Shown piece after piece: positions 1 to 8,534 of a stretch of 64,000 nt of DNA (positions are counted from its first letter, which is position 1; each line of letters opens with the position of its first letter). A program made the position numbers and the translations under genes. The DNA is from Spirochaetia bacterium (lineage in GTDB: Bacteria; Spirochaetota; Spirochaetia; Treponematales; Treponemataceae), in NCBI GenBank assembly GCA_900767955.1, contig CAAGBC010000006.1, positions 1 through 64,000 on the forward strand. Direction: 5' to 3'. The notes beneath the pieces are model-generated. The model was not told the origin of the DNA. It searched no databases and saw only the letters and a program-made list of their open reading frames with translations.

Positions 1-1
1 C

Positions 2-286
2 TTAAACCTACTAAGTTTCAAAGGTGTTGGAATGCTCGAGTTCTCTTTTGGAAAAGATGGCATAAAGAGTAAAATCGGTATGGGTGGAACAAACATAAGT
101 ATGCAAAACCTAGTTGGAGCCTTTGGTGGAGCAACAAATTCACATAAAAATAGCCAAATAAACAACACTGGTTATGACAAACCAACTCTAGATGCTCTAC
201 GTTCTCAATATGGCTTTGGTGATAAAACTGCTAAAAAACAACTAGATAGCATTATTAATGGAGCTGGGTATACGGAGCATATGTAA
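2..286 (+). CDS. C-terminal part of a gene entering from the left edge, probably frame-shifted
   Basis: The reading frame is already open at base 2, ahead of the first ATG at 32, so this is most likely the end of a longer protein and not an 84-residue gene. The visible part is rich in Gly, Asn and Ser, with a GMGGTNISM-like stretch. It resembles the pre-C-terminal zone of large spirochaete surface or polymorphic-toxin-type proteins, but I recognise no named family. The frame stops at 284-286, while another frame stays open across 259-360, which suggests a one- or two-base indel near the end. No Shine-Dalgarno sequence precedes the ATG at 32. Confidence 0.4.
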   Translation, partial: LNLLSFKGVGMLEFSFGKDGIKSKIGMGGTNISMQNLVGAFGGATNSHKNSQINNTGYDKPTLDALRSQYGFGDKTAKKQLDSIINGAGYTEHM

Positions 287-360
287 GAATATTCTTTGAA
301 GATCAAAGTTTAGGCTATTCAGATAAAGAAAAAATCCTAAAATCACTAGAAACATTATAA
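259..360 (+). pseudogene. Out-of-frame C-terminal tail of the preceding gene
   Basis: After the stop at 284-286 a second frame, open from 259, reads through a protein-like tail (GAYVRIFFEDQSLGYSDKEK, then about nine residues) to TAA at 358-360. Its composition (aromatics, acidic and Lys residues, amphipathic helix-like end) looks like real coding sequence. There is no start codon with a ribosome-binding site for it. The simplest reading is that it is the original C-terminus of the upstream gene, displaced by an indel. A separate small gene is less likely. Confidence 0.35.
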
Positions 361-398
361 AATTTTGTAAAAAATATCATAATTTTAATGATTAGGTC

Positions 399-427
399 TT
401 GTATTTATGATATAAAAACTTTATTAT
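399..427 (+). promoter_or_regulatory. Promoter of the efflux operon (leaderless type)
   Basis: A -35-like TTGTAT (399-404), a 17-base spacer and a -10 TATTAT (422-427). The ATG at 437 lies nine bases past the -10 box, so transcription should begin about three bases before the start codon. Confidence 0.5.
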
Positions 428-436
428 GACACTATT

Positions 437-1822
437 ATGAAAAGTGTTAGTTATTTAATTTTTGTGCTAGTTGTGATATTTACAATTTTATCATGTAAAA
501 CGCCTTCTGATAAAGAATTTAATCAATTAAAATCAAGAAATTTACAAGGAAACGAGTTACTCCAAGAAATAATCAACTTTGAAGTAGAACATTCAAATCA
601 CTTTGAATCAAAAGTTCAGCTTGCAGATTTTTATATGCTTATTAACAATTATGAAAAAGCATATGAATATGCAGTTCGTGCAGAATCTGTGCTAAATAAT
701 GCACCAAAAGGAAAAAATGGTAACAAATTAAAAAGTATTCTTTTTGGAGACAGAGCAAAACTTGAATACATATTAAAAAATTATGAATCTGCTTTAGAAT
801 ATGCAAATAAAGGTATAAAAGCAGATAAAGAGCACGGCGTTTTTATAAAATTTACAAAAGCAAAAATTTTATTAGAACTAAATAAAAAGCAAGAAGCTAT
901 AGATTTGTTAGATTCTTTGTATAAAACAAATATTGAAGATGCAACAAGCGAAGATATGCAGTTTTATATGTATATTTTAGCAAATGAAAAACGATACCAA
1001 GATGCTACTAAAATTCTTGAATATTATTTTAAAACTGGACACTATTTTACAGGTTTGGGAGCTTTTGCATCAGGAATATATGAAAAAACAGGTGACACAG
1101 CAAGGGCAATTCTTGCCACATTTCTTGATAGTGAATATTATTCATGTTTTAATGACTCAACTCATAAAGAATATCTTTCAAATATTAAAAAGCTAGAAGA
1201 AAAATTAAAAAAAGAAGGTAATTATTCTGTTTCAGAAAATTCAATAAATTATTTAAAAAGTTATTTTTCAAATGATACTTCAATTTCTTACGAAACAGAT
1301 TTTTTTGTAAAGGATTATATTGATTCAGCAAAGAAAATAAATTCAAATAAATTTACAAAGAATGATTTAAATAATTTATTAAAAATAGAAAAGAATTTTT
1401 CTGCATATCCTTCTTATTATTGGTATACATATAAAGCATTTATTTCTTTAGATTCTAATATTGATAAAGAAGTAATCCCTTTGCTAGAAAAAATTATTGA
1501 TATTGGAAATAATAATTTGTATATAGAAAAAGCAAAATATGCTTTAGGAAAAATGTTAGGGCTTACAAATATAGAATCTACAAAAATTTTAACTTCATCT
1601 GAAGTAATATCAATAATTTATGAGTTTCAAGCATCAAATGATGAAAACAAATTAAATCCAATATTTAGCCTTTTAGAATTACCAGAAAATTCCTATGAAT
1701 TGTTTGCTTTGAATTTTTTAAAACAAAATTATAAATTACTCAAAATGGAAAAAATTTTACAAAATAAGACATTAAATTGTTCTGCAAAATTAAAAGAACG
1801 AATTAATTATATTTTGAATTAA
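437..1822 (+). CDS. TPR-repeat lipoprotein, first gene of the RND efflux operon
   Basis: 461 residues. The N-terminus is a lipoprotein signal ending in a lipobox (TILSC, Cys20), so the protein should be lipid-anchored on the periplasmic side. The first half holds degenerate TPR-like helix pairs (NYEKAYEYA, NYESALEYANKGIKA, KKQEAIDLLDSLY) that usually serve as protein-docking surfaces. The second half is Lys/Asn/Ser-rich with no family I know. It opens a run of nine same-strand genes ending with two RND permeases; eight bases separate it from the next gene. A TTGTAT / 17 bases / TATTAT promoter (399-427) ends nine bases before the ATG and no Shine-Dalgarno is visible, so the mRNA is probably leaderless. 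Its role in efflux is inferred from position only. Confidence 0.75.
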   Translation: MKSVSYLIFVLVVIFTILSCKTPSDKEFNQLKSRNLQGNELLQEIINFEVEHSNHFESKVQLADFYMLINNYEKAYEYAVRAESVLNNAPKGKNGNKLKSILFGDRAKLEYILKNYESALEYANKGIKADKEHGVFIKFTKAKILLELNKKQEAIDLLDSLYKTNIEDATSEDMQFYMYILANEKRYQDATKILEYYFKTGHYFTGLGAFASGIYEKTGDTARAILATFLDSEYYSCFNDSTHKEYLSNIKKLEEKLKKEGNYSVSENSINYLKSYFSNDTSISYETDFFVKDYIDSAKKINSNKFTKNDLNNLLKIEKNFSAYPSYYWYTYKAFISLDSNIDKEVIPLLEKIIDIGNNNLYIEKAKYALGKMLGLTNIESTKILTSSEVISIIYEFQASNDENKLNPIFSLLELPENSYELFALNFLKQNYKLLKMEKILQNKTLNCSAKLKERINYILN

Positions 1823-1830
1823 AAAAAAGT

Positions 1831-2418
1831 ATGCTTATGAAAAAATTTGTTATCTGTATTTTATGTTCTTGTATATTTTTTGTATCTTGCAAGAATAATA
1901 CTACAGCAGAAAAATTTTATTTATCTGCTGTAGATTCTTATGCGGAGCATGATTTTGAAAATGCTCTTGTGTTTTTAAAACAAGCAAAAAAGCAAGATTC
2001 TTCATTATATCAAGCACAATATTTAGAAGGGAAGATTTTATTCTTTCAAAATAAGTATGAGGATGCTGCTAAAATTTTTGAAAAATTAGTAAAAAAGTAC
2101 CCTCAATATACAGATTCAAGATTATTTCTTATTAGATGTAATATTTTTTTAGGTAATTTGTCAGAGGCAGAAAAAAAATTAAACCAAGAATTATCCTTTA
2201 ATTCAACTGATTGGAGAATATTCTATTTATATTCGATGTTATATGGAAAGCAAAACCAATTAGATAAACAGTTAATGATGTTAAATAGAACAGAACTTGC
2301 TATAAAAGATACAAAAAAAGTTTATGATAATCTTGCATTTTTATGGGATGAATTAGGTGTTCGTGATAAAGCAGTAAATTACAAAGTAAAAAGTAACATA
2401 TTAATAAAAGAGGATTAA
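1831..2418 (+). CDS. Small TPR lipoprotein
   Basis: 195 residues. The lipoprotein signal has lipobox FFVSC (Cys20, or Cys18 if the second ATG at 1837 is used). At least three TPR-like repeats follow (YAEHDFENALVFLKQAKKQD, KYEDAAKIFEKLVKKYP, NLSEAEKKLNQ), covering most of the mature protein. Such periplasmic TPR lipoproteins usually scaffold envelope complexes. It sits eight bases after one lipoprotein gene and two bases before another, so it is surely co-transcribed with the efflux genes. No clear ribosome-binding site precedes either ATG, which suggests coupling to the upstream gene. The exact start is uncertain by two codons. Confidence 0.75.
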   Translation: MLMKKFVICILCSCIFFVSCKNNTTAEKFYLSAVDSYAEHDFENALVFLKQAKKQDSSLYQAQYLEGKILFFQNKYEDAAKIFEKLVKKYPQYTDSRLFLIRCNIFLGNLSEAEKKLNQELSFNSTDWRIFYLYSMLYGKQNQLDKQLMMLNRTELAIKDTKKVYDNLAFLWDELGVRDKAVNYKVKSNILIKED

Positions 2419-2420
2419 AA

Positions 2421-2918
2421 ATGAATATGTCAAAATTATGTATAGTTAATTTATGCTGTTTCTTATTTTTAAGTTGTTCTTCTGTACCAGCTATTAATAA
2501 ATATTCAAAAACAAATGATATTCCAGTAAATTATAGAATAATAGTAAAAAATGTTTCTGTTGAAGATAATTATGTAAAAACTAGGGATATTGAAAATCAA
2601 ATAGTTCAAAATATTCAAACCCTCTATATGAAAAGTCATCAAACTTTACAAAAAAAGATAAAGAATAAAAAAATTGATAATAAAGACATATATCTTGATG
2701 TAGTAATAACTCAGAAATCTTTTGTTAAAAATATTGATAATTTTAATTCAATATTTATGAGTGCAAAATTAACAGATTTGGACGGAAATGTAATTTTTCA
2801 AACTTGCTATAATAAAGAAACAAAAAATACCATTGTTTCATGTTATGAACAAAATAAATTGTGCAAATTGATTTTCAGAGAAACAAATAAGTTTGTATTA
2901 AAAAATGTAAAAAAATGA
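2421..2918 (+). CDS. Lipoprotein of unknown function
   Basis: 165 residues with a lipoprotein signal (FLFLSC, Cys19). The mature part alternates short charged and hydrophobic beta-like stretches (NYRIIVKNVSV, IYLDVVITQK, SAKLTDLDGNVIFQT), reminiscent of small periplasmic domains that accompany outer-membrane transport systems, but I cannot assign a family. The stop codon overlaps the ATG of the TolC-like gene by four bases, a coupling signal that ties it to the export machine. Three consecutive small lipoproteins ahead of a TolC/RND set is unusual. Confidence 0.7.
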   Translation: MNMSKLCIVNLCCFLFLSCSSVPAINKYSKTNDIPVNYRIIVKNVSVEDNYVKTRDIENQIVQNIQTLYMKSHQTLQKKIKNKKIDNKDIYLDVVITQKSFVKNIDNFNSIFMSAKLTDLDGNVIFQTCYNKETKNTIVSCYEQNKLCKLIFRETNKFVLKNVKK

Positions 2919-4306
2919 AAATTAAGTTATTCTCAATATTTTTGATATTTCTTTGTTCGTGCAATTTATTTTCTCAGATTTATTTAAATACACCCAACGA
3001 TGCAGTCAATTTAGGGCTAGAAAATGCAGAAGAATATAAACTTGAAAAGCTTAGTGTTTTGGCTGGAATTAAATTAGCAAAATATTCAATTGCAGATTTT
3101 CTACCGTCTTTTTCATTGGGGCTTACAGAATCTGATGGTAGAAAGTACGATGCTTCTGATTCTAGAACAAAATCTTTACAATTTGGCATAACTCAAACTG
3201 TTTTTAATGGTGGAAAATCGAAATTATCTTATGATATGTCAAAACTTTCAGCATCTTTTCAATATTCTTTATATGAACAAGATGTAAAATCTTTTTCTGT
3301 AAATATAATTAAAAATTATTTTGATTATGTAACTCAGAGAGAAAAATTAAAGGTAAAAAGCAATTTATTATCTAATGCACAAGAGCAGTTAAATATTACT
3401 AAAGCAGAATATGAGCACGGACTTATATTGGAAAGTGATTATCTTGAATATGAAATTTCTGTTATGCAAATAAAAAATGAAGTAAAGCAATTAGAAAGAG
3501 ATATAAATACCTTGTTACGTTCTTTTAAAGTTTTATTAGGCCTTCCATTAGAAGCAAATTTAGTTATAAATTCGGATAATAAAATAGAAGATGAAAAAGA
3601 TTTTTTTCTTGAACCTTATACTAATTTTCTTTTGGCAATTGCACTAAATTCAAATTTGGAACTAAATCAGCAAAAAATTTCTTTAGATTACAGTAAAAAA
3701 CAACTTGCTTATAATAAAAGATTTTATCTTCCTACAGTTACATTGGAAGGTAATGTTTCTTTTTCTGGAGAACAATATCCTTTAACAGAACCAAATTATT
3801 CCATAAAACTTGGAATAAACTTTTCTGAATTGCCATTTTTCCCTATTAATTTTTCAGAAAGTTATGGTTTTAATAATAACGGATTTAATAATATATCTAA
3901 TGTTGCAAATGCAAGTTTAAAACCTGATTTTACATATCCTATATCTAATGTAAATTCTGACTTATCTATAAAGAAAAGTATGCTTGATTATAAAATGAAA
4001 ATTCAGAGTTTAAAAGAAGATGTCATTTCTAAAATTTCATTGCATGATGATTACCTTGATAGTATTAAGATAATTAGAGAAACACTTAATCTTCATGAAA
4101 AGCGATTAGTAGTTTGTAAAGCAGAAGTAAACAAAGGTGAACGAAAAAGATTAGATTATCTTGAAGATTTAGAAGAATATGCAGAAGAACTTATAAAACT
4201 TACTATTGCTCAGAATAATCTAATATCAAGTTGGTATGAATTAGAACTACTAACAAATATTCCATTAGGAGAATTAAAAAATGTCTGTTCAAGTTCGAAG
4301 ATTTAG
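2915..4306 (+). CDS. TolC-family outer-membrane efflux protein
   Basis: 463 residues, close to the usual 420-490 for this family. A signal peptide ends near residue 21 (LFSQ). Two homologous halves are visible as expected for OEP-fold channels: a first helical/strand half (about 25-225; AEYEHGLILESDYLEYEISVMQI resembles the typical helical repeat, LKVLLGLPLEA-like motif near 200) and a second half (about 230-455; YNKRFYLPTVTLEGNVSFSGE is the characteristic 'proline-containing strand' motif, then VNKGERKRLDYLEDLEEY). Trimers form the outer-membrane exit duct for the RND pumps encoded downstream. It overlaps its upstream neighbour by four bases and its downstream neighbour by 26. Confidence 0.88.
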   Translation: MKIKLFSIFLIFLCSCNLFSQIYLNTPNDAVNLGLENAEEYKLEKLSVLAGIKLAKYSIADFLPSFSLGLTESDGRKYDASDSRTKSLQFGITQTVFNGGKSKLSYDMSKLSASFQYSLYEQDVKSFSVNIIKNYFDYVTQREKLKVKSNLLSNAQEQLNITKAEYEHGLILESDYLEYEISVMQIKNEVKQLERDINTLLRSFKVLLGLPLEANLVINSDNKIEDEKDFFLEPYTNFLLAIALNSNLELNQQKISLDYSKKQLAYNKRFYLPTVTLEGNVSFSGEQYPLTEPNYSIKLGINFSELPFFPINFSESYGFNNNGFNNISNVANASLKPDFTYPISNVNSDLSIKKSMLDYKMKIQSLKEDVISKISLHDDYLDSIKIIRETLNLHEKRLVVCKAEVNKGERKRLDYLEDLEEYAEELIKLTIAQNNLISSWYELELLTNIPLGELKNVCSSSKI

Positions 4307-5630
4307 TTTCATATTTTTCTGGTTAATATTTATTACTTCCTGCGAAAAAAAAGAAAGTTTACAAAAAGATACTTATATTCAACCTACAGAAGTGGAAGTT
4401 GTAAAAATTCAAAAAGATGATTATGTAGAAAATTTAAATAGTTTTGGAACAATTTCCTATAATTTTAAAAACAATATCACTTGCTTACAATCAGGGCAGA
4501 TATATTATTTTCCTCATAAAGAAGGTGATTACATAAAAAAAGGTCAAATAATTGCAAAATTAAAAAATATTCAATTAGATTTTCAAAAAGACCAATATAT
4601 AAATACTTTGACATCTGCAAAAGCTTCTTTGGAAATAACAAAAAATCAACTTCGAGAACAAGAATTATCTGTTGAAAGTGCTCTTATTTTATTAGAAAAA
4701 GCAAAGTTAAATATTGAACAAAAAGAATTAGAACTGGAATTACAAAGAGAAAATCTAAAAACAAAAGAAGAATTGTATGCAATAGGTGGTGTGACAGAAT
4801 CAGCATTAAAGCAAATAAAAATCTCTGTAAAATCTTTAGAAACAGATATTGCGATACTAAAAAAAGAACTTGAAATTTCAATGTTAGGATATAGAGATCA
4901 AGATCTTTTTAATGCAGGTTATATCATACCAATAGATTTGAATGAAAAGAAAAAATTAATTATAGAATTAAATACACTTTCTATTGTTACTCAAATTAAA
5001 GCTGCAGAAGCTGAAGTAAAAAATGCAGAAACAGCATTGTCATCAATCAATAAACTGATTGATGAGCTTGTTATTACATCTCCTCTTTCTGGAGTTCTGG
5101 GTTCAAAATCATATGAGTTAGGAGAATTTGTAAAAGAAAACGAATCTATAGCAACTATAATGGATATATCTAATGTTTACGGAGTTATAAATATTCAAGA
5201 AAAAGATATTGTAAACTATAGTGTAGGTTCAAATATAGAAATTGAAATTCCTTCTCTTTCAAGAAAAATTAATACAAAAATATCGGAAATTTCTCCATAC
5301 GCAGATCCTCAAAGTGGAAATTTTTCTGTAAAAGCTAAAATTGAAAATAAAGATAATATTATAAAACCTGGTATGTTTATCAAATGTAATTTAAAACAAG
5401 CAAATACTACTACTTTATATAAGCTTCCTGAATCAACTTTAATTTCTAAAAGTAATGATGTTGGTTTAGTTTTTTATGTTAATAATGGATTTGTAATTCA
5501 GCAAAGTATAAATATAAAACATTTAAAAGATGGATTTGTGTGGTTTGATTCTGAATTAAATGAAAATGATTATATCATAAATAATCCATCTCCTTTTTTA
5601 AGAGAGGGACAAAGTGTTTCTACTAAATAG
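4281..5630 (+). CDS. RND efflux periplasmic adaptor (membrane fusion lipoprotein)
   Basis: 449 residues. The signal has a lipobox (FITSC, Cys21), so the adaptor is a lipoprotein like AcrA. The lipoyl/barrel-sandwich domain is split in the usual way: a first half around residues 70-95 (SGQIYYFPHKEGDYIKKGQ) and a second half around 270-300 (ITSPLSGVLG, then a GEFVKENESIATI stretch). A long coiled-coil hairpin lies between them (about 98-250, heptad-like Glu/Leu/Lys). Beta-barrel and membrane-proximal parts follow (GSNIEIEIPS, IIKPGMFIKCNL). It should bridge the TolC-like channel and the RND trimers. A GGAG motif at 4268-4271 supports the start although it lies inside the TolC gene. Confidence 0.88.
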   Translation: MSVQVRRFSFIFFWLIFITSCEKKESLQKDTYIQPTEVEVVKIQKDDYVENLNSFGTISYNFKNNITCLQSGQIYYFPHKEGDYIKKGQIIAKLKNIQLDFQKDQYINTLTSAKASLEITKNQLREQELSVESALILLEKAKLNIEQKELELELQRENLKTKEELYAIGGVTESALKQIKISVKSLETDIAILKKELEISMLGYRDQDLFNAGYIIPIDLNEKKKLIIELNTLSIVTQIKAAEAEVKNAETALSSINKLIDELVITSPLSGVLGSKSYELGEFVKENESIATIMDISNVYGVINIQEKDIVNYSVGSNIEIEIPSLSRKINTKISEISPYADPQSGNFSVKAKIENKDNIIKPGMFIKCNLKQANTTTLYKLPESTLISKSNDVGLVFYVNNGFVIQQSINIKHLKDGFVWFDSELNENDYIINNPSPFLREGQSVSTK

Positions 5631-7044
5631 ACAAAAATTACTTTTAATTTTCTTACTTATCTTTTATATAACAAGTTGTAGCGTTATTAATCCGTATGAT
5701 ATAGAAATACAAATTTCTGTAAACGAAGAAACAGATTTTTTTTCAGATGAATTTATAGAAATATTTTTCAATTACGAAGTGGAACGCTCATCACTAGAAG
5801 ATTTAATAACATTAAAAATTAACAATCAAGTTGTAACTCCTACATATTTATGGGAATCAAATCAAAAAGTTTTATTAAAGCCTGAAAACGATTGGAAATT
5901 TGGATGTAATTATAGTTTCACATTAAATGGAAATATTTTTACTTTATCACAAGGGAATTTTTCTGTTTCAGAATCACGCCATTTTACTTATGGAAATGAA
6001 TCAGAACTTTTTTATCTTGAAAACTTTCCAAAAAAGGAATTAATAACAAGAAAAGATTCAATCCATTTTACTTTTAACAAAGCAGTAAAGCATAGTTCCT
6101 TTATATCAGGATTTTCTATTTCTCCATATTCTGAATATGATATAAGTTTTACAAATAATGATAAATCTGTGATAGTTACTCCTAAATCAAATTGGCCTAT
6201 AAATTCAATTTTAACTTGGTCATTGTCAAAAAATATTATTTCATCAGATGAATATACAATAAAAAAAGAATATTCAGGTGATATAAAATCTGTTTATGAT
6301 TTATCTCTTCCAGAATTATTAAAAGTTTGTCCAACATCCTTAAATTCAGAAACATATATTCCTCTTTATGAACTAGATTTATCTAAATTGATAGATAATC
6401 AAGCGATTTATTTTGAGTTTTCTAAACCTATGGATTTTGAGTCTATAGAAAAAGGGATTTCATTTGACCCATCAATAAAAGGTTGTTTTTATAGTTATGG
6501 CGATGACGGTAAACAATTTATTTATCAACCTTATACTAATTATGAAATTAACACAAAATATCATTTAAAAATAAGCGATTCGTGTAAAGATGTTAATAAT
6601 ATTGAAATTTTCAAAGCAAAAGATTTTTATTTTTACTCTGCTAATGAATATTTAAAAATTAATTCTATTAAAATAAAGTCACCTAATGAACCAGACCAAA
6701 TTGAATTGTGTACTGAAAATGAATATTCAAGTGTAAAAATTGAACAACCAGATTCTCTTGTATATATCACATTTGTTTTTTCTGAAGCAATAAAAAATAA
6801 AACTGCTTGTGAAAATAATATTTCATGTTTACTTTTATTTCCTGATTCTGTAAATCCAGAAAAACAGTCATGCACATGGGATTCTGATTTTAGCGTTACA
6901 TTTTCATATAATAATTTTTTTGCAAAAGCAGATTCTTCATATTTTTACAAAATAACAGTAAAAGGAACTTCTTCTGGAGTGTTAAGTATTAATAATAATT
7001 TTATGGAGGAAAACAAGTGCGTATATTTTCAAACATCTTTGTAG
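5614..7044 (+). CDS. Lipoprotein with bacterial Ig-like (SbsA/Big_5-type) domains, A
   Basis: 476 residues, GTG start preceded by a strong AGAGAGGGA site. The lipoprotein signal ends at YITSC (Cys22). The mature part has repeated beta-sandwich features of SbsA-type Ig-like domains: a strand of the kind IHFTFNKAV or IYFEFSKPMD, followed by I/F-S-I/F-x-P and a later KYHLKISDSCKDVNN strand. At least three such units can be traced (about 30-120, 130-220, 250-345) with a fourth possible up to 476. These domains normally bind proteins or polysaccharides at the surface. The start overlaps the adaptor gene by 17 bases. Its link to efflux is by operon position only. Confidence 0.75.
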   Translation: MFLLNRQKLLLIFLLIFYITSCSVINPYDIEIQISVNEETDFFSDEFIEIFFNYEVERSSLEDLITLKINNQVVTPTYLWESNQKVLLKPENDWKFGCNYSFTLNGNIFTLSQGNFSVSESRHFTYGNESELFYLENFPKKELITRKDSIHFTFNKAVKHSSFISGFSISPYSEYDISFTNNDKSVIVTPKSNWPINSILTWSLSKNIISSDEYTIKKEYSGDIKSVYDLSLPELLKVCPTSLNSETYIPLYELDLSKLIDNQAIYFEFSKPMDFESIEKGISFDPSIKGCFYSYGDDGKQFIYQPYTNYEINTKYHLKISDSCKDVNNIEIFKAKDFYFYSANEYLKINSIKIKSPNEPDQIELCTENEYSSVKIEQPDSLVYITFVFSEAIKNKTACENNISCLLLFPDSVNPEKQSCTWDSDFSVTFSYNNFFAKADSSYFYKITVKGTSSGVLSINNNFMEENKCVYFQTSL

Positions 7045-8534
7045 TTATATTTTTATTAATAACAATAAGTTGTGGTTCCAAGATTTTTCCTGCATTTGAA
7101 GTAGTAAATGTTGATGTAAAAGAAGATAGACTTTCTGTTGTTTTTAATTCAACTCCAAATAGAAATTCTCTTATTAATGCATTTTCTTTTTCCTGTGATT
7201 TAGAAACAATTAATGGAGATTTTGTTTTTTCTGACGATGAAGTTTGTTTTTATCCTGAAAAAAATATAGAAACAGGTCATGATTATATTTTATCAATTTC
7301 AATTGAAGCTGAAGATATAAATGGATTATCGTTAAATAAAAAATACACATATAAATTTTCAACGAAAACAGATTATTTGGCTCCAAAAATTTTATCTATA
7401 ACCCCTACAGATGAAGAAATAATTGATGAAAATATAAAAGAAATAAAAATTATTTTTAATGAACCAATAAAGGAAAAATCTTTTTTAGATTCATTTTCAA
7501 TTAAACCGAATTGTGATTACATATTAAATTGGAATGATGAAAAATCAGAAGTTAATATTCAGTTTGCAAAACCCTTACTTTTATCAACTAGATATACCAT
7601 TACAATAACAACAAATTTATGTGACTTAAATAATAATTTATTAAAAAATGAATATGTTTCAACATTTACAAATGGGATGGATAAAGAACCACCTTCGTAT
7701 AAGGTGTACGAAATATATGAAAACGCTATAAATAAAAATTTAATTCCAAATTCTCTTAATTCAGAACTAAGAACAAAGGGAAAATTAAGGATATTATTTA
7801 ATGAAGAAGTAAACACATCAAACATTTCTTCGAATATTTCTATAAAACCTGATATGTCAATTTCAATTGATATTGATGAAGAATCAAAAAAACAAGTAGA
7901 TGTTATTTTTTCAAAAGTTCCAGAATGGAATAAACAAGAATATATTTTAACAATTTCAAAGGGGATAGCAGATATTAGTTCCAATGAAATAAAAGAAGAT
8001 AAACTATATCGTTTTAAATTTAACAATGAATCTGACAGACCTGTTTCGTTTGTAAAAGGAGTATTGGAACTTTCAGAAGGAAATTATTTTTCTATTGATG
8101 AAAAAACTAATTATTCATCATTGTTATTACCTGTAGAAAATTTTCCTACCACTGGAAATGAAGAAAAAGAAGTTATTCTTTACTATATATTTAGAATTTC
8201 TAGCAATGCTAATTCATTAAACTTAATATCTGCTATGGATGATATTTTTAGTATTTCAGCAACAAATTCTTGTATATATACATCATTTTCTTCTATTAAG
8301 ATACTTAACGATACAGAAATTAAAAATAACAATATTTCAAATAATTCTAGTATTTATGAAGAAATTCAAAATGTTATCGATGAAAATGGAAAACTGTCTG
8401 CAGTAATGCTAGGGCTTAAAATTGAAAACACAGATTATTTTGGGCAAATAAGTTTTAATATAAATAAGGAATTAAAAGACAATATAGGCAATTGTTTAGC
8501 TGAAGATTTAGTCTTTAAATATAATAAACAATGA
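7017..8534 (+). CDS. Lipoprotein with bacterial Ig-like (SbsA/Big_5-type) domains, B
   Basis: 505 residues. The start is GTG at 7017, six bases after GGAGGA (7005-7010), an excellent site inside the upstream gene; the overlap is 28 bases. The lipobox is ITISC (Cys19). Ig-like units repeat with the hallmark strand IKIIFNEPIKEKSF or LRILFNEEVNTSN, followed by SIKP and a TRYTITITTNLCDLNNN or YILTISKGIADISSN strand; about three units span residues 20-340. The last 160 residues are different and Ser/Asn-rich. It is a paralogue in style of the preceding lipoprotein. A 4-base ATGA overlap couples it to the first RND permease. Confidence 0.75.
   Translation: MRIFSNIFVVIFLLITISCGSKIFPAFEVVNVDVKEDRLSVVFNSTPNRNSLINAFSFSCDLETINGDFVFSDDEVCFYPEKNIETGHDYILSISIEAEDINGLSLNKKYTYKFSTKTDYLAPKILSITPTDEEIIDENIKEIKIIFNEPIKEKSFLDSFSIKPNCDYILNWNDEKSEVNIQFAKPLLLSTRYTITITTNLCDLNNNLLKNEYVSTFTNGMDKEPPSYKVYEIYENAINKNLIPNSLNSELRTKGKLRILFNEEVNTSNISSNISIKPDMSISIDIDEESKKQVDVIFSKVPEWNKQEYILTISKGIADISSNEIKEDKLYRFKFNNESDRPVSFVKGVLELSEGNYFSIDEKTNYSSLLLPVENFPTTGNEEKEVILYYIFRISSNANSLNLISAMDDIFSISATNSCIYTSFSSIKILNDTEIKNNNISNNSSIYEEIQNVIDENGKLSAVMLGLKIENTDYFGQISFNINKELKDNIGNCLAEDLVFKYNKQ

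Noticed and set aside
7559..8026. 155-codon leftward open frame inside the second Ig-like lipoprotein gene
   Set aside because: It is a complementary-strand shadow of a clear coding frame with lipobox and ribosome site.
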